This document shows positions 33,848 to 46,234 of a DNA stretch of 64,000 nucleotides, in pieces. Each line of letters opens with the position of its first letter. Position 1 is the stretch's first letter. The DNA comes from Gnetum montanum (taxonomy: Eukaryota; Streptophyta; Gnetopsida; Gnetales; Gnetaceae): assembly GCA_015680685.1 (NCBI GenBank), contig MNCI01030702.1:311170-375169 (forward strand), read 5' to 3'. The notes below the pieces were generated by a model, which was not told the origin of the DNA, did no database searches, and saw nothing but the letters and a program-made list of their open reading frames with translations. A program made the translations under genes and the position numbers.

Positions 33848-34633
33848 TGTTAGAATACACATGCATAATCTCTTAAATCCACACCAAAATGACTATAATG
33901 ACTTCATATGGCTATAGAAACATGAGACAAACATGAGGAAAGACTCCCACAAGCTAAAGACGCCTGAAACAAGCACATGCCGAGAGAGTTATGTGCTTTT
34001 ATATCAAATTAACACGAAAGGGTTGAAACCCATGGATATGAATATGAAACAAGGGAGAACTTGCTTGAACTTGCAAATGGGGAGTGAATCCCTTGAATTA
34101 AAGTATAAAACCGCTTCTAAATTCTTCAAATCTTTACTATAAACATAAGGAAATATACATTTAACTTTAGAAACTTGAGAGAACTTGAAATTGAAACATG
34201 CATGGAGGAAACATGTGAGAATGCATAAATTGTAAGAAACTATGAAAGAAAAGCTTGCAAAAACTTGGGAGAAGAACATATAAAAGGGGATTCACTCCTC
34301 AAATTGGGAGAGCCATGTTGCAAGAATGCAAGAGAAGAGAATGGTGAAAGTTAGGAGAGCTTCCCCAAGCATACAAAGCTTGCACAATAATGCCCAGGGA
34401 GAGCTTCTATTAACTTCAACTCAAAATGCAATGGAGGGGTTCACCCCTATTTATAATTTTTTGTGGAGGATTTTACCTCTTGGAATATGGGCCATACATG
34501 AAGGCTCTTGGCTCCTTCTTGCTCTTTTTAGCAATTTTATCAATTCCTAATATTCTAAGACCCTTTTTCTTCAAAAACAAAAGCACTTATAACACCTAGT
34601 ACATCAAAGTAAACATTCACACTATTTCTAACA
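33848..34633 (-). mobile_element. LTR with perfect inverted ends, probably copia-type
   Basis: 786 bp bounded by TGTTAGAA and TTCTAACA, exact 8-bp inverted repeats. A minus-strand TATA box (plus-strand TATTTATA at 34448-34455) fits transcription toward lower coordinates. Neither flank shows a matching 5-bp duplication (TTCCG and GTTGC), nor is there a PBS beside it, so it may be a recombinant or fragmentary insertion. Confidence 0.65.
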
Positions 34634-37600
34634 GTTGCCAAATGAGCTTCAGTTCTTAAGCTGCATATGCTGCTTCTATTTATGGTTACATGCTTCCAAC
34701 CCCTGCAAGCATTGTTTGTGACTGCAAATTTGTGATTTTTTCACATGCCATCTATGTTATGCATATCTATGTTTATGTTGCCTGCACCAGATAGATTTGT
34801 GGAAATTTACTTGCACACCACCTGTGTGCACACTATTGTATGCCTTTATTTGTTGTTGTGTGCAGTGTGTGTTGATGTATGCACTTGTGCACTGTTGCAA
34901 TGTGTTGTTCCTCTTGATGAATTTTGGTGTGCATCTTAGCTAGTGGTCCTTTACTTAGTGGTATAAGTGGACAATGATTTCTTCTCATGTACTCTAGTTA
35001 TGTGTATCTCTTCATGTACTCCAAGTTTCAGCATGCTCTGATATTATGCTAGCCATCAAGAAGTGAATGATTAAGGCTAAAATGAGAGAGAGAAAAAAAG
35101 TATGCATGTGTATAATGCAATAGAAATAACTCGAAATGCATTTTAATTGCTTCATCTAATACATCATCCTTGCAGGTAGGAAACACCTATTTAAAAGCTA
35201 TTTTAAGGTTAGTGTTTATTTTGGGTTTTAAATCCTAAAATAGGACCCACCCACTAAAACTACCAAACTTAGTGATGCAATTTATGTAGGTTAACAATCA
35301 TTCTTGGTCTATTTCTTTGCTTTACTTGTATTGAGAATTAGGTTTGCAAGGGAACATTGAGCTTCTATGTAAAGCTAAGCTTATTTATGTATGGAATCAT
35401 TATTGGTCTATATCCATGCTTGACCTGTGTTGAAGAATTAATGTTTCAAGGAAGTATTCAGCTTTGTTGTTAATCATTATTGGTCTATATCCATGCTTGA
35501 CCTGTGTTGAAGAATTAATGTTTCAAGGAAGTATTCAGCTTTGTTGTTAGGCTAAGCTTTTTATTATTTTATTATTTTTTGTGAGACAAGAAAACTTAGG
35601 GCTTGTACCATAATCCTTACTCATATAGCAGGGCAGGGCAGGGTAAACGTGATCCACTATAAGAGTGTTCTACCACAAAGCCACTTTATTGTTGCTACGC
35701 TTGTAAGAGGAGGTAGATATTGAACCCACAACTTCTCTTTTGAGTGATGAGTATCCTGGCTACTGCATTATACCTTGGGTGCAAGCTAAGCTTATTTGTG
35801 TGCAAAGATGGGGGTACCCACTTTTTAGTTTATCAGCAAACTGCGAGGTTGATGTGTTGGATAATAGTATGCATTGTTTGCAAATGTGTCATCGTTTTAG
35901 ATGACCAATGACTTGTCATGTTTTGAAATTCCTTGGAGAGGATTTTGTGATAAATCCTTTCGATCGGTCAGGAGCGTAGAGAGAGGGGAGTATTTATACA
36001 AACTTACAAACAAGGCATTATCAATATCCCTATTGTCACTCCTACAATTGATTCGTGATATTATTTACGTTTAATCAAGTTGAAGATGTATACAACACAA
36101 GTTCCAGTAGTGGGGAGAAAACCTAATAGCTGAGGTTGTTTGAAACCTGGAATAGATTTTGTACCGCAATCTGTAATTTATAGGAAACCTACAGTTGCCT
36201 ATGAAACAACCATAGTTTTTATTATCATGAATTGGACCAACGCACTATATTTTGGATGCATTAGCTAAATAATTTTGACCTTCCGAAGTGGGACCTGTCT
36301 GGAGTTTTTTGAAATTTTCTACTGTCAAATATAATCTACAAACCCCTCTATTGTATCTACCTGCTAAGAAGTCTTTAGTGTCCTATACAGCAAAGCTTTG
36401 TACGAGGGCATTCTCATTAACTCCAGTTCTCTAGTTAGTGCAGTTTTTAATTACCCAGACAGCCTCTTTGACCACAAACAAAACTTTTGGATTGAAAGGT
36501 CTTTCATTGTTATGAAATCATCTATAGGCATCAACGTTGAGTTGTACTGTTAACATATTTGATTTCTAACCGATCAATGGAACAGAATTTTCCCTTTTTC
36601 ACCGGTCTAGTTATTTTTTTTCCAAATAGGTAAAAATATATTTTATTAATGGTAAAATTTAGAGTTGAGCCACATCCGAGAATTCCATGGGACCTTGAGC
36701 ATCAACCAAGCAACATGATTAAAGTACAAATAGCCATTTAAATTTACAGCAATGCAAATAATAAAATAATCACTCCAAGCTACGTTTAGAAAGTAGTCCA
36801 GTAGGAATATATTTGGAGGCTTGAAATTGTGTACTTGTATAGTGAATCGAAGGATGTAGATGAGTAAGGAGTAGTCCAAGAATTGCGTGGGATCCGAACA
36901 TCAACCAGGAAACATTAGTAAGGTTAAAATAGCCAGCTAAATTGACAGCAATGCAAATAATAAAATTATCACTTCCAGCTACGTCCAGGAAGTAGTCCAG
37001 TAGGAATATACTTGGATTCTTGAAATTGTGTACATGTACAGTGAATCAAAGGATGTAGCTGAGCAGATTAATCCTCTTGGAAAGAATCGAGAGGGACTTG
37101 AGCCAGAGTGATAACAATTTCTAAAACTTAAGAGGGTAGCTCAAGTTAGAGAGGAATTAAATGCATGCAACAACTTTTTGTACATAGCTGATTTCGTATA
37201 CTATAACTATAAATTTACTTATGTAAAACTTGGCCTTAGAGGGAACTGAAAAGAATCAAGCGAATCGGTTTACGAAAAAATGAATTGATAGTGTAAACAT
37301 TGAAAATGGTGCTTGAATCAATGATTCTTATTAGAGAGTGAATTTAAATTACTACATGTATCATCCAATTTCAACAAAAATGATCGGCTTTCTTTCAACC
37401 AAAACAAGGACGCATGCTGTCTGTCGAAACTAGATGGGAGCTTATTGTTGAAATTCCTGTGAAATGAGAATTCTCTGTGATATACTGGCTGAATTGGTTT
37501 AATTCATGGTTCAGTATATAAAACTTAGCAAACTTTCTATGTAACTAATTTTTCCTTTGGGACATTCGCAGAGGCAATCTGAGCAAGTGAAATAAGAAAA
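34634..37600. other. Intergenic with local tandem duplications
   Basis: No gene recognised. It holds an almost exact 76-base tandem pair at 35397-35549 and a diverged pair of about 200 bases (36672-36874 and 36875-37070; shared GTAGTCCAGTAGGAATATA and CAGCAATGCAAATAATAAAA). A sequence GCTCTGATATTA at about 35035 resembles a reversed copia primer site, but no LTR could be defined next to it. Confidence 0.45.
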
Positions 37601-37619
37601 GGTAATTTTATGTGCAATA

Positions 37620-38110
37620 GATGACACGTGTAGAAATAACAATGCTAGGTTGTCTAGCTTTACTAAATACTAAAATATAATTTTTTTGTTAATTTTACTG
37701 CCAATATTTGTAATTAGTCTTCCATCTAGAAGATGGATTGTTAATATTGGCACTTGGTACAGATTTAGAAGATGAATTTGGAAAGATCTAAAAGAAGCTT
37801 CAAAAGGTCTAAAATACATCTGAAGATGATCCAAGAAAAGATAGACAAATTATGAAAGATCTAGAAAATAGACAATAATTTGCTTATTGTGCAAGCAAAC
37901 GCTTATATTTATTTCAATGAATATTAATGGAATTACATTGCCTCATCATTTGCCTTGTTTGATAGAGGGCTTAAAAGTCACTTTCTTTTCTATTATGTTT
38001 GATCACAATGGCTTTTCATGTATGGTTGATTCTCTTAATTATTTAAGCGTCATTGTGGTCACGGTTCTCTTTGATTTTATAACCACTGATATTGGGGTGA
38101 GGTTCAATTG
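37620..38110 (+). mobile_element. LTR-type repeat followed by a degenerate tRNA-Met PBS
   Basis: About 480 bases align closely with 57050-57530 (shared TGTTAATATTG, GAAGATGATCCAAGAAAA, TTGTGCAAGCAA, ATTAATGGAATT, CTATTAT.TTTGATCACAATGGC). At its right end, ACTGATATTGGGGTGAGGTTCAATTG matches ACTGGTATCAGAGTGAGGTTCAATTG at 45715, where the iMet primer site TGGTATCAGAG is intact. An LTR end plus PBS on the plus strand is therefore likely; the left boundary is approximate. Confidence 0.55.
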
Positions 38111-38239
38111 CATGTTGTGATGAACAATAAAAAATACACAGCACTTTGCTAGTAGCAACGCTCTACCAACTACATTGCTGACCACATCTGGAGGTAAGGT
38201 CCTAGCATAGCTCAAACACAAGCACCTACCAGGGCATTA

Positions 38240-38600
38240 GATGTGCTTAAAACCCAAAGCTGAAAAATAAATTCACTCATGCAACTATTGACAGTAGATA
38301 AACATGAGACAAGATACATATTTACAGTAGATAAACATGAGACAAGATACATATTTACATAGAAAAATCCTTCAATGTGAAGGAAAACACCACAGGAAAG
38401 TAAGCTGATTTTATTCTTCTTGAGAAATTGTTTTTTTTTACATGCTTTAGCTCTCTCTCCCTCTCCTTTAAATGGCCTTCAGCTCAAAATTTTAGTACAA
38501 TTTTTTTTCCAAGCCTTTAAAAACACATGGAGTATACTTACATTAGCTGTGACTCATAATGATGGGATGATTATAGGGCCTGTGGGCTTCCTTCCCTCAT
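38240..38600 (-). mobile_element. Copia-type LTR copy
   Basis: It aligns with 45110-45440 (shared TTCA.TCATGCAACTATTGACAG, AACCCTTCAATGTGAA-type, GATTTTATTCTTCTTGAGAAAT, TCCTTTAAAT.GCCTT). A 33-base exact tandem duplication (CAGTAGATAAACATGAGACA...) occurs at about 38290-38360. Ends were not resolved. Confidence 0.5.
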
Positions 38601-39419
38601 TAGACCTGATAAATTGTTGATACGATGAGACCTTGCCACTTCTCATGATCCTAAGGATTAATGCATCTATTACGTATAATCTATCTTTAGTAGCACTATG
38701 ATACCTTAAAAACTAGCTTTGTCTAAGGTGATTGCTAATACTCTACATCATTTGTGAAACATCAAACATTTGTGTGACTCACTTGTTTCAAGTTTTATTT
38801 TACAAGTAGCACCAATGGATGTGGTTGGATGTACTCCTAGTCCTCCACTATGTTTCTGCCATACAAGATCATTTAATCTAAAATAGACTTCAAGCAATTG
38901 GTTGGGCATAAAAAATATAGGTTTCAACAACTTTGCCCATGCAGTGTGGCATTGCATTCCCACATTAAGGGCCATCCAACTTGAAGAATTCATCATCATG
39001 AAGCTGTGAGTCGGGTTCTAGGTTCTAATTTACACAAACAAGGCTTAACTCAACCATCATTTTTGGACTACACCTCAATATACCCCTAAGATAGGTGATC
39101 AGGGGTTGTACATGTGGTGGGTCCACTCTTATGAATGGTGCCTGCATCATTGAAAACCCTCAAGTATTGTGCAACTTAACCCCATTGGGTCTAATAGCTG
39201 AGGATATTAAGCCAAAGTAAGCATATGTACAGGTAGAGTTGGATAGTGGTGCTTATTTTCACATCTAGGATAGGGTGTATGCAAAATAAATAAACAATGC
39301 AACCCATCCATTCAAGGTATGAGGATGAATATATTATTATTGCAATGAGCAGTTAATAATCTCTAAAAATCCCTGATGTTTTTCATTGAGGTGTTGAGGT
39401 GACAATGGTAGGGTCATCA

Positions 39420-40662
39420 TTCCAGGTTGATCCTTGCTCTGTGGAAGGCCATGAATCTGGTGCCACCTAGGCCATTGTGTCCTTGAGTCATAGGTGGTGT
39501 ATAGAAGAAGATAGTGGGGGGCAAGTAGGATGGGAATGGTTTTTCAGTTTGATCTTGAGCTTGAGGGTTCGAGGATGTTGACAGAAAAAGTGGCTGCTGA
39601 GGAAACAACCATTTTTATGAGAGAAACGGTGATTGCGACTCGGGAAATGGCCATTGAGGGGATCGTTGAATGGGCTAGATGGGAGGAAAGGCATGGTTGG
39701 GAGGCCAAATGGGAAGCTTGGGAATAGGAGTTTGAGCGTTTGTTTGGGTTTGGCGGAGTGTAAGTTTGCTGAGCGAGAACAAGAGCTAAAGTGGCATTGG
39801 GACCTGCAAGAGTTGGCAAGTTGAGCAATGCTTGAAGACTCTCTTAGGGAGCAGCTTAGAGAGGAGCTTAGACAAGCCCAACGACGAGTGGGAAATGGTG
39901 GAGAAGGAGTGGTGGGAGCTGTAGTAGCGGGAGAAGGTTGAGATGCAACGTCAGTTGGATTGTGCTTTCAAATGGAAGGCTAGCTCGTGGTTGTAGTCTT
40001 GCAAGTGCCCATGCTAGGTTATGGGTATTTTGCTATAGAATGACTTGGATGGCATTGGGTAGACATATTAGGAGGACGACGGCTTAGCTACATCCACATA
40101 AGATGGGGATGGGGGAGGAGCAAGCACACAAGGCAGTGGCGGCTAAGGAGTTTTAGTAGGCTGCGGCGTTTGTTGATACTGAACGCCACCACTTTGTGCT
40201 TGATGCTATACATGCCCATGAGCGGGTGACTTGTCCTTGTGTGCGGTTGCCTAGGCACCTTTAGTGGTTGATGTTGGAGGTGGGCGTTTGTTGCCTGTTT
40301 TTGTGGTTTTGTGGGTTTGGTTTTTGGTTGACAATTGGTTCTTGTGTTGCGTGTTTGTTGGCAGTTGTTGCCGCTTGGGTCCATAGCTAGGTGACGAATA
40401 CCTGCACGTGTGCAGGGAAGATGTTGCGGAGGAATGGAGATATAATGGGGGTCTGTCTCCCTGCCTAAGTTTTTGTACAGTAGGAGTGAGTTTGTGGGGA
40501 GTTGCTCTCCTTGTCTGGGAATGGTGTGGGAGGAGTTTCTTTTTGAGGGGGAGGGGAATGGCCCTCATGTTAGGTCTGAATGAAGTTGACTGTACAAATT
40601 CTATTTTTGGCTTTAATTAATATAATGTTTGGCCTGATCTTTACACAAAAAAAAAAAAAAAT
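39420..40662 (+). mobile_element. 5'-truncated LINE with coiled-coil ORF and poly(A) tail
   Basis: It ends in an A15 tract (about 40648-40662) after a GT-rich 3' UTR. Interrupted plus-strand frames read REQELKWHWDLQELAS and MLEDSLREQLREELRQAQ (about 39780-39880), predicted coiled coil, then AAAFVDTERHHFVLDAIHAH (about 40160-40220). The latter matches AATFVNMEHHKAMLDAVHG at the end of the coiled-coil ORF in the full-length LINE (50392-51900, minus). It is therefore a separate insertion of a related family containing only the last about 1.2 kb. The 5' end and target duplication were not found. Confidence 0.6.
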
Positions 40663-43600
40663 GATCCCTAAAAAGACTACATGCTTCACACAATGCACAC
40701 CAATCAAATACACATCCACCTAATTACTAACTGTGAGTTTAGGTGAATTGCTTATCCTAGGGCCCAAAGGGCTTCTAATCATAATTCATGTGTGTTAATT
40801 TTATGGAAAGCAAATAAACATACACGATCACACATATATTTTCTTTCTTTTCTTTACACAAATAAAAGAATATAATTGCTGATAAGTAAACGTGGTTAGC
40901 ATATTGAAGCAAAAATAAATAAGCAATATTTACTTGCATAAAAGAAAAATCTAACTATGACAACATGTACAAAACATTCATGTAATGAAAGACTTACTCC
41001 AATGAGACCTCCAGCCTTTCAAGATGCAATGTTCCCATTATACAAATGAAAGGAGTAACTATGCATTTCAAGTGTATTTTACATGGCATATAATGACCAG
41101 CTCACATAATAGAATGGAGAGAGTTGCAATAGTTAGGTTTACACCTATGGAAAATTCAACCAATGTTTTCCTCTAACGTCAGGCATCTTAAGTTTAGCAA
41201 ATAAGGCTTGCAAATAAGGTTTAAGTTTTTGGTAATCAAATCTAAGTTTGGGAGAATAAGAAGGGACTGAAATAAATCTAAAATTATAATCTTCAACACA
41301 GTTCATGGGAGTTGGGATTTAGCAAGCTTTTTTTTCTTCCTCTTAGCCTAAGGCATTTTTCAGGCATACAATATCTGCAATTGAAAGATGAATCTTAGAC
41401 AGTAAATTATCAGCCAGTCAAAAGTAAAATAATAGTCATAACAATCACTGTTTTCTTTATTTTCAGGCTAAAAGAGTGAATGGGTAGTCTCTAATATCAT
41501 TTCCCAAAGAAAAAGAAAGAAAACAGAGGGCAGATTTCATATGTGACTATTATCATTATCATTATTACCATTCACTATGAAATCAGAAAACAGTGTATAG
41601 TAAACAATAACTACAAAAAAGGGTAACAGTCTCTCTACTATGAATAGTCCTTATTTTTTTTTTAAAATTAGAAATCTAACTTTTGGGAGCAAATAAGTAG
41701 TAAAATTTCATGTGAAGAAAGCAATAAAATTTGACATGTACTAAGTTTGAACACCATGATGGATTAACATGGTTCCAAACTTTGACATTGTCATTGATAA
41801 ATTTTCCTGCCTCATGTTTTCACATTGAGAGAAATGTTTTCACAAAGAACCATTTAACAACAAATCGGGACATGACAACTCTCTTGAAAACCTCATAAAA
41901 CTGACCCAAAAATGACCAACAAAAGAAAACATGTGCACTTAATAAAAGACACCAAAAATCCTCAATATGCATATATTAATTTTCAATTTTAAAATGAGTA
42001 CTCAATGGACCCTTTGGCCATCCAGTTGTGCTACACCTAGTTTTACCAACCCTATAGCATCTTGTAGCCCACACAAGAAGCCCACACAAGAAGAACACCG
42101 GGTTGGATAAAATGGTGGGGCTAACACCATCAGGTAGCTTAAAAAACTAAGCCCCTGTAGCCCACACAAGAGATCACCGGCCTTAGATAGAATGATGGGG
42201 GACATTTCTTTTATAAAAATGATCACAAGAACATGAAATACCAAGTGCACATGACACAAGAAAATGCTAACTCATAAGCCCAAAACATGCATACCAAAAA
42301 TCAATGAGAGACTCCATGCATGACTCACAGCTTACAAGAAATCCCACATGCTCTCATGAAATAATCATCACTTGTCCAATCACTAAAAATTTTGTACAAG
42401 AAGGGTTTGGAATGCACACCTTTAAAGTTGAACTTGACCTATTTGGGGAGGGAGAAGACACCTCAAGGTTGGGTTGTCCAACCAATAGCCTCAAAAAGTT
42501 ATTTTCAAAGTGTAAGTCCAAGGTGTTGCTAAAATCATTCCACAAAATCTGAAAAAACAGTCCCTTGAATCAACCAAACAATCCCAAAAAAAATAAAAAT
42601 AAAAATAAAAATAGTAGTCCCAAAAGCCTCCAACAACAGCAGCAAAATCCACCTCCAAGAACACTCAACATAGCCCAACATAGCCCAAGGGATGATTGAG
42701 GACAAGCAAGGAACAACCACTCTTCCTCTCCTCTCCTCAATTGCTCACTTGTCCAACTAGCATAGTATCCCCTTCTTTGGCCAAAAGTGAAAATGAGAGC
42801 AAACACCCTGTCCAACTAGCATAGTATCCCCTTCTTTGGCCAAAAGTGAAAATGAGAGCAAACACCCCCTCTATTTATAGGATGGAGTAGACCTTATGGC
42901 TTGGGTAAAGACATGTGCACAAGAGTTTACACAATGGGTAAAGAATAGACAACCCATTCTTCAAAAATCTTTTTTTTTATTGATGGTATCATTGCTACTT
43001 GACCCAATAGCAAGCATGGTCTTACCACCACCTACACCACCGCCATAGAATACCCTACACCACTTGGACAAGCAAGCTCTCATGAGGGAGTAGACATGTG
43101 AAATAGACATGTGAAATTGACAACACTTAAGAGAGTCACATGACCCCTATTAAATGAGTCCTTTGTCCCTTTTTCAGCCATTAATATGAAATGGACAATT
43201 TGCATATAAATAAAATAGATGTCATCATAAGCATGTCATAGAGCATACATCACCATCCCACATTGACGTTTTCCATGGCCTCACCTTTTTGTCTTATTTT
43301 AAGTCACTTTTTAGTTTATATGTTATGAAGGTTTCTAATTTATTTTGGCTTTTGTGTATTTTCCACAATTCATATAATTTATCTACTAAAAATCATTAAT
43401 ACTAAACTTTTTGTTTTTTGGCTTTTGTGTATTTTCCACAATTCATATAATTTATCTACTAAAAATCATTAATACTAAACTTTTTGTTCATCCAATATTT
43501 TACACATGTCGAGCTGGTCGTAATGAGCACAAATATGTTATAGCTACCTAGAAATTAATATTTTCATTGAATCAATCAAGGAAAATATGGTCTTATCAGG

Positions 43601-44050
43601 TACTTTTTTAATTGTTCAACATTAAAATCTTAAAATATAAAGCTTGAATTGAAAAACTAATTATAGATCTATATTCTAGGTGTGAAGCCAAGTTAGTCTA
43701 CCAAATTCTAGGTGTGAAGCCAAGTTAGTCTACCAAACCAAATTCTAGGTGTGAAGCCAAGTTAGTCTACCAAATTTGATTAGTCTACCAAATTTGAGTG
43801 CAATCCGCCAACTTTGAATTTTGACATATTTTAATTAATTAAATATTTAATAATTTAAAAATTCTAACTAAACGTCAAAATAAACTACGAATCCACATCA
43901 TGTAAATTTTCTAATATTAGTCTAAAATAATGTTAGACTTTCGAATGCTTTTTATTATATGTGTGTATATATATATATATTAAAACTTAAAATTATAAAA
44001 ATTAGAAATAAATAGTAATCTTGCCTTAGTCACCCAAACAAAGGTCTTTG
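40663..44050. other. Repeat-derived region, no gene
   Basis: A minus-strand TATA box (plus-strand TATTTATA at 42872-42879) within about 41.9-43.26 kb, after a GC-richer stretch, resembles an LTR promoter, but I could not place LTR ends. Exact tandem duplications occur at 42750-42867 (59-base unit), 43347-43488 (about 70-base unit) and about 43676-43775 (30-base unit, three times). Open frames here are short and look accidental. Confidence 0.4.
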
Positions 44051-44059
44051 TATTACTCA

Positions 44060-44150
44060 GAATCTATAGGTTAATAGTCAGTTTAAGTTAAGATGATCAT
44101 TATCTATAACGATGAGAGATGACTGATGTAATCTGTTGATTGAATACTGT
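44060..44150 (+). mobile_element. Inverted copy of a copia LTR segment
   Basis: TTAAGTTAAGATGATCATTAT, then GATGAGAGATGACT and GTAATCTGTTGATTGAAT, is the reverse complement of 45355-45430 within the LTR at 45102. It marks a fragment in opposite orientation 1.2 kb away. Confidence 0.55.
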
Positions 44151-44787
44151 AATGCCCCACATTTATACATGTGACCTTAGTACTTTATTTGGGCTTGACA
44201 TTTAAGATGGTTGTTGATTTTGTATCTGTTGCAATGGTTGCCCTGAAACAATAAAGGATGTATGAATTTTTATGTATTCTTTCTTTTTTACTGACTGTTC
44301 AAGCTGTCCATGCATGACATTTTCATTAAAATACATGGACATTTTCATTAAAATAGACATCTCTGCTTTTGAATATTCTATTGTTAACTAGATCCCCTAA
44401 TTTGTATCTCCTATCATCACCTCCATAGGCTACAAAAATGCATTTGTGGGTCAAGTTTAGATATATATTTTTTAGGAATATATGTATATGCAGTGCAACT
44501 GAAGGTTCTAACATGGTTATAACTTATTTACCTCCCACTCTGTTCATCTTCTAGTATTTTTCTATCTAATGGTCCACTAGGGGATCTATTCTATCTAATG
44601 GTCCACTAGGGGATCTATTAATTAAATACACTGCAGTTTTTACAGCCTCATGCTGAAAATCTTTTGGTAATCTAATGCTGAAAATCTTTTGGTAATCTAA
44701 AATGTTTTAACATGCTTCGAATCGTATCTCAAATTGTCAAATTGTTTTATTGTACCTTTGGCAACACCATTTTATTGTCAAATTGTT

Positions 44788-45060
44788 TTATTGTACCTTT
44801 GGCAACACCATTTTATTGTGGTGTACTAAGACCATTGTTTCATGTTTGATGTCCACTTCACAACATAGTTGCTCAAAGGTGTTGGAACATAGTTGCTTCT
44901 TCTTGATCAAAGATAGACTTTTCTCATCCAATTTATCCCACTCTTCTTGGGACATTTCTTGAAGCTTCTTTGCTGCCCCCTCTGTGATGGAAGCTTCGTT
45001 TTCCTTTGATACAAAATGTCTGTCATCAGAATTTTCTAAATCTATCATCTTTTAAATCCA
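44788..45060 (-). pseudogene. Copia-type gag N-terminal remnant
   Basis: An 86-codon minus-strand frame. MSQEEWDKLDEKSLSLIK (about residues 32-49) resembles the W-x-x-LD-x-x-A-x-x-x-I block of copia Gag. It starts about 30 bases downstream of a tRNA-iMet-type PBS and an LTR, as gag should. The rest of the polyprotein is missing, and an exact 41-base tandem duplication (44736-44819) breaks its 3' end. Confidence 0.5.
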
Positions 45061-45086
45061 TAAGCTTTTGAATGTCCACCATCTTC

Positions 45087-45099
45087 GGTTCTAATGCCA
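45087..45099 (-). other. Primer binding site, copia type (iMet)
   Basis: Minus-strand TGGCATTAGAACC against the usual TGGTATCAGAGCC. It lies two bases inside the LTR that starts (plus strand) with TGTTGCACC at 45102. Confidence 0.6.
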
Positions 45100-45101
45100 C
45101 T

Positions 45102-45480
45102 TGTTGCACCTAACACTCAGAATTGAAAAATTAATTCTTGTAAAATTAATTCATTCATGCAACTATTGACAGCAGACAAACACGAAACAAGAGATAAAGA
45201 TTTACGTGGGAAAACCCTTCAATGTGAAAGGAAACAACTATGGGCAAGTGGGTAGATTTTATTCTTCTTGAGAAATGGTTTTTCTTGCTACATGCTTCAC
45301 TTGTCTTTCCCTTTCCTTTAAATAGCCTTTATCCCAAAATTTTAGGCATTCAATCAATAGATTACATTAGTCATCTCTCATAGTTAAGGATAATGATCAT
45401 CTTAACTTAACTTACTATCAATCACTAACAGTTATTTATAATTAGTTACATTTAATTAATCTCACTGACATAAACACAGT
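45102..45480 (-). mobile_element. Copia-type 5' LTR
   Basis: It starts TGTTGCACCTAACACTC next to the PBS; its plus-strand sequence TTTAAATAGCC at about 45326 may be the reversed TATA region. It is related to 38240-38600. The right end near 45480 is a guess. Confidence 0.5.
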
Positions 45481-45544
45481 CAAGAAGTAACACTTACAAA
45501 TTTTATGATTGGAAATCAAAGAAGAGATTTTACTTCAGTATCAG

Positions 45545-45735
45545 AACGTCGACACAACATTTAATTATTTAAGCTTCATTGCCTTGGTTTGACAAAGCTC
45601 TTGGAAGTCACTTTTTTGTTATTATCTTTGATCATAATGGCTTTTCATGTGTCGTTGATTCTCATAATTATTTAAGCTTCATTGCTGTCATGGTTCCCTT
45701 TGATTTTATAACAACTGGTATCAGAGTGAGGTTCA
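45545..45735 (+). mobile_element. LTR end with intact iMet primer binding site
   Basis: TGGTATCAGAGT at 45716-45727 follows LTR-like sequence that matches 37930-38090 (GACAAAGCTCTTGGAAGTCAC, TTTGATCATAATGGCTTTTCATG). The upstream part contains a repeated TTTAAGCTTCATTGC segment. This is the second member of the family seen at 37620 and 57050. Confidence 0.6.
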
Positions 45736-45744
45736 ATTGATGGT

Positions 45745-45860
45745 GGTGATGAACGATGAAAAATTTGAAATCTTAGATGTTGTGTCAATGCATTTGTGTC
45801 GATGCATGATGCAAATGCATTGACTTCTGGTCTGTTTTCTGCTATAAATATGCACCTAAC
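45745..45860 (+). repeat. Repeat block with TATA box, related copy at 48528-48640
   Basis: Both copies share ATGAAC.AT.AAAAATTTGAA.TCTTAGATGTTGTGT and a TATA box (TATAAATA at 45843-45850 and 48620-48627) followed by GCACC. They may be promoter-bearing pieces of the same LTR-type element. Confidence 0.45.
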
Positions 45861-46234
45861 ATTTAGTAGTGATGCCCCATCAACCACACTGCCAACCGCA
45901 CAACTCAACCACAACAATCTATTGGGGTATCAGATGTGTACTGACCTAAAATAAGCCATGCTTAGGTGGTCACACAAGAAGTTAATAGGAAGAGCCATGA
46001 CTTGTCTAATCTCATGGTCACTACCTCCAGAGGCCAATCCCATGTAGCAATGCATTTTGCAATTGGAGAGGTTTCAGTTAGGTTGTCTGAATACTAATCA
46101 TCCATCTCTAGGAATGCAACATGGTTATCCTTCTACATAAAAGACACAAGGAGGTTGCTGCCGCAGTCGTTGAATATTTAAGTGGTTCATTAAACATCTT
46201 TGCAACAACTTAAGACTTTAGTGCCCAGCAAGAC

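Noticed and set aside
42002-42545. Opposed small frames with Cys-rich or hydrophobic peptides
   Set aside because: Short, without motifs, in a region that looks like an LTR.
43960-43982. TATA-like ATATATAT run
   Set aside because: A short AT microsatellite with no gene beside it.
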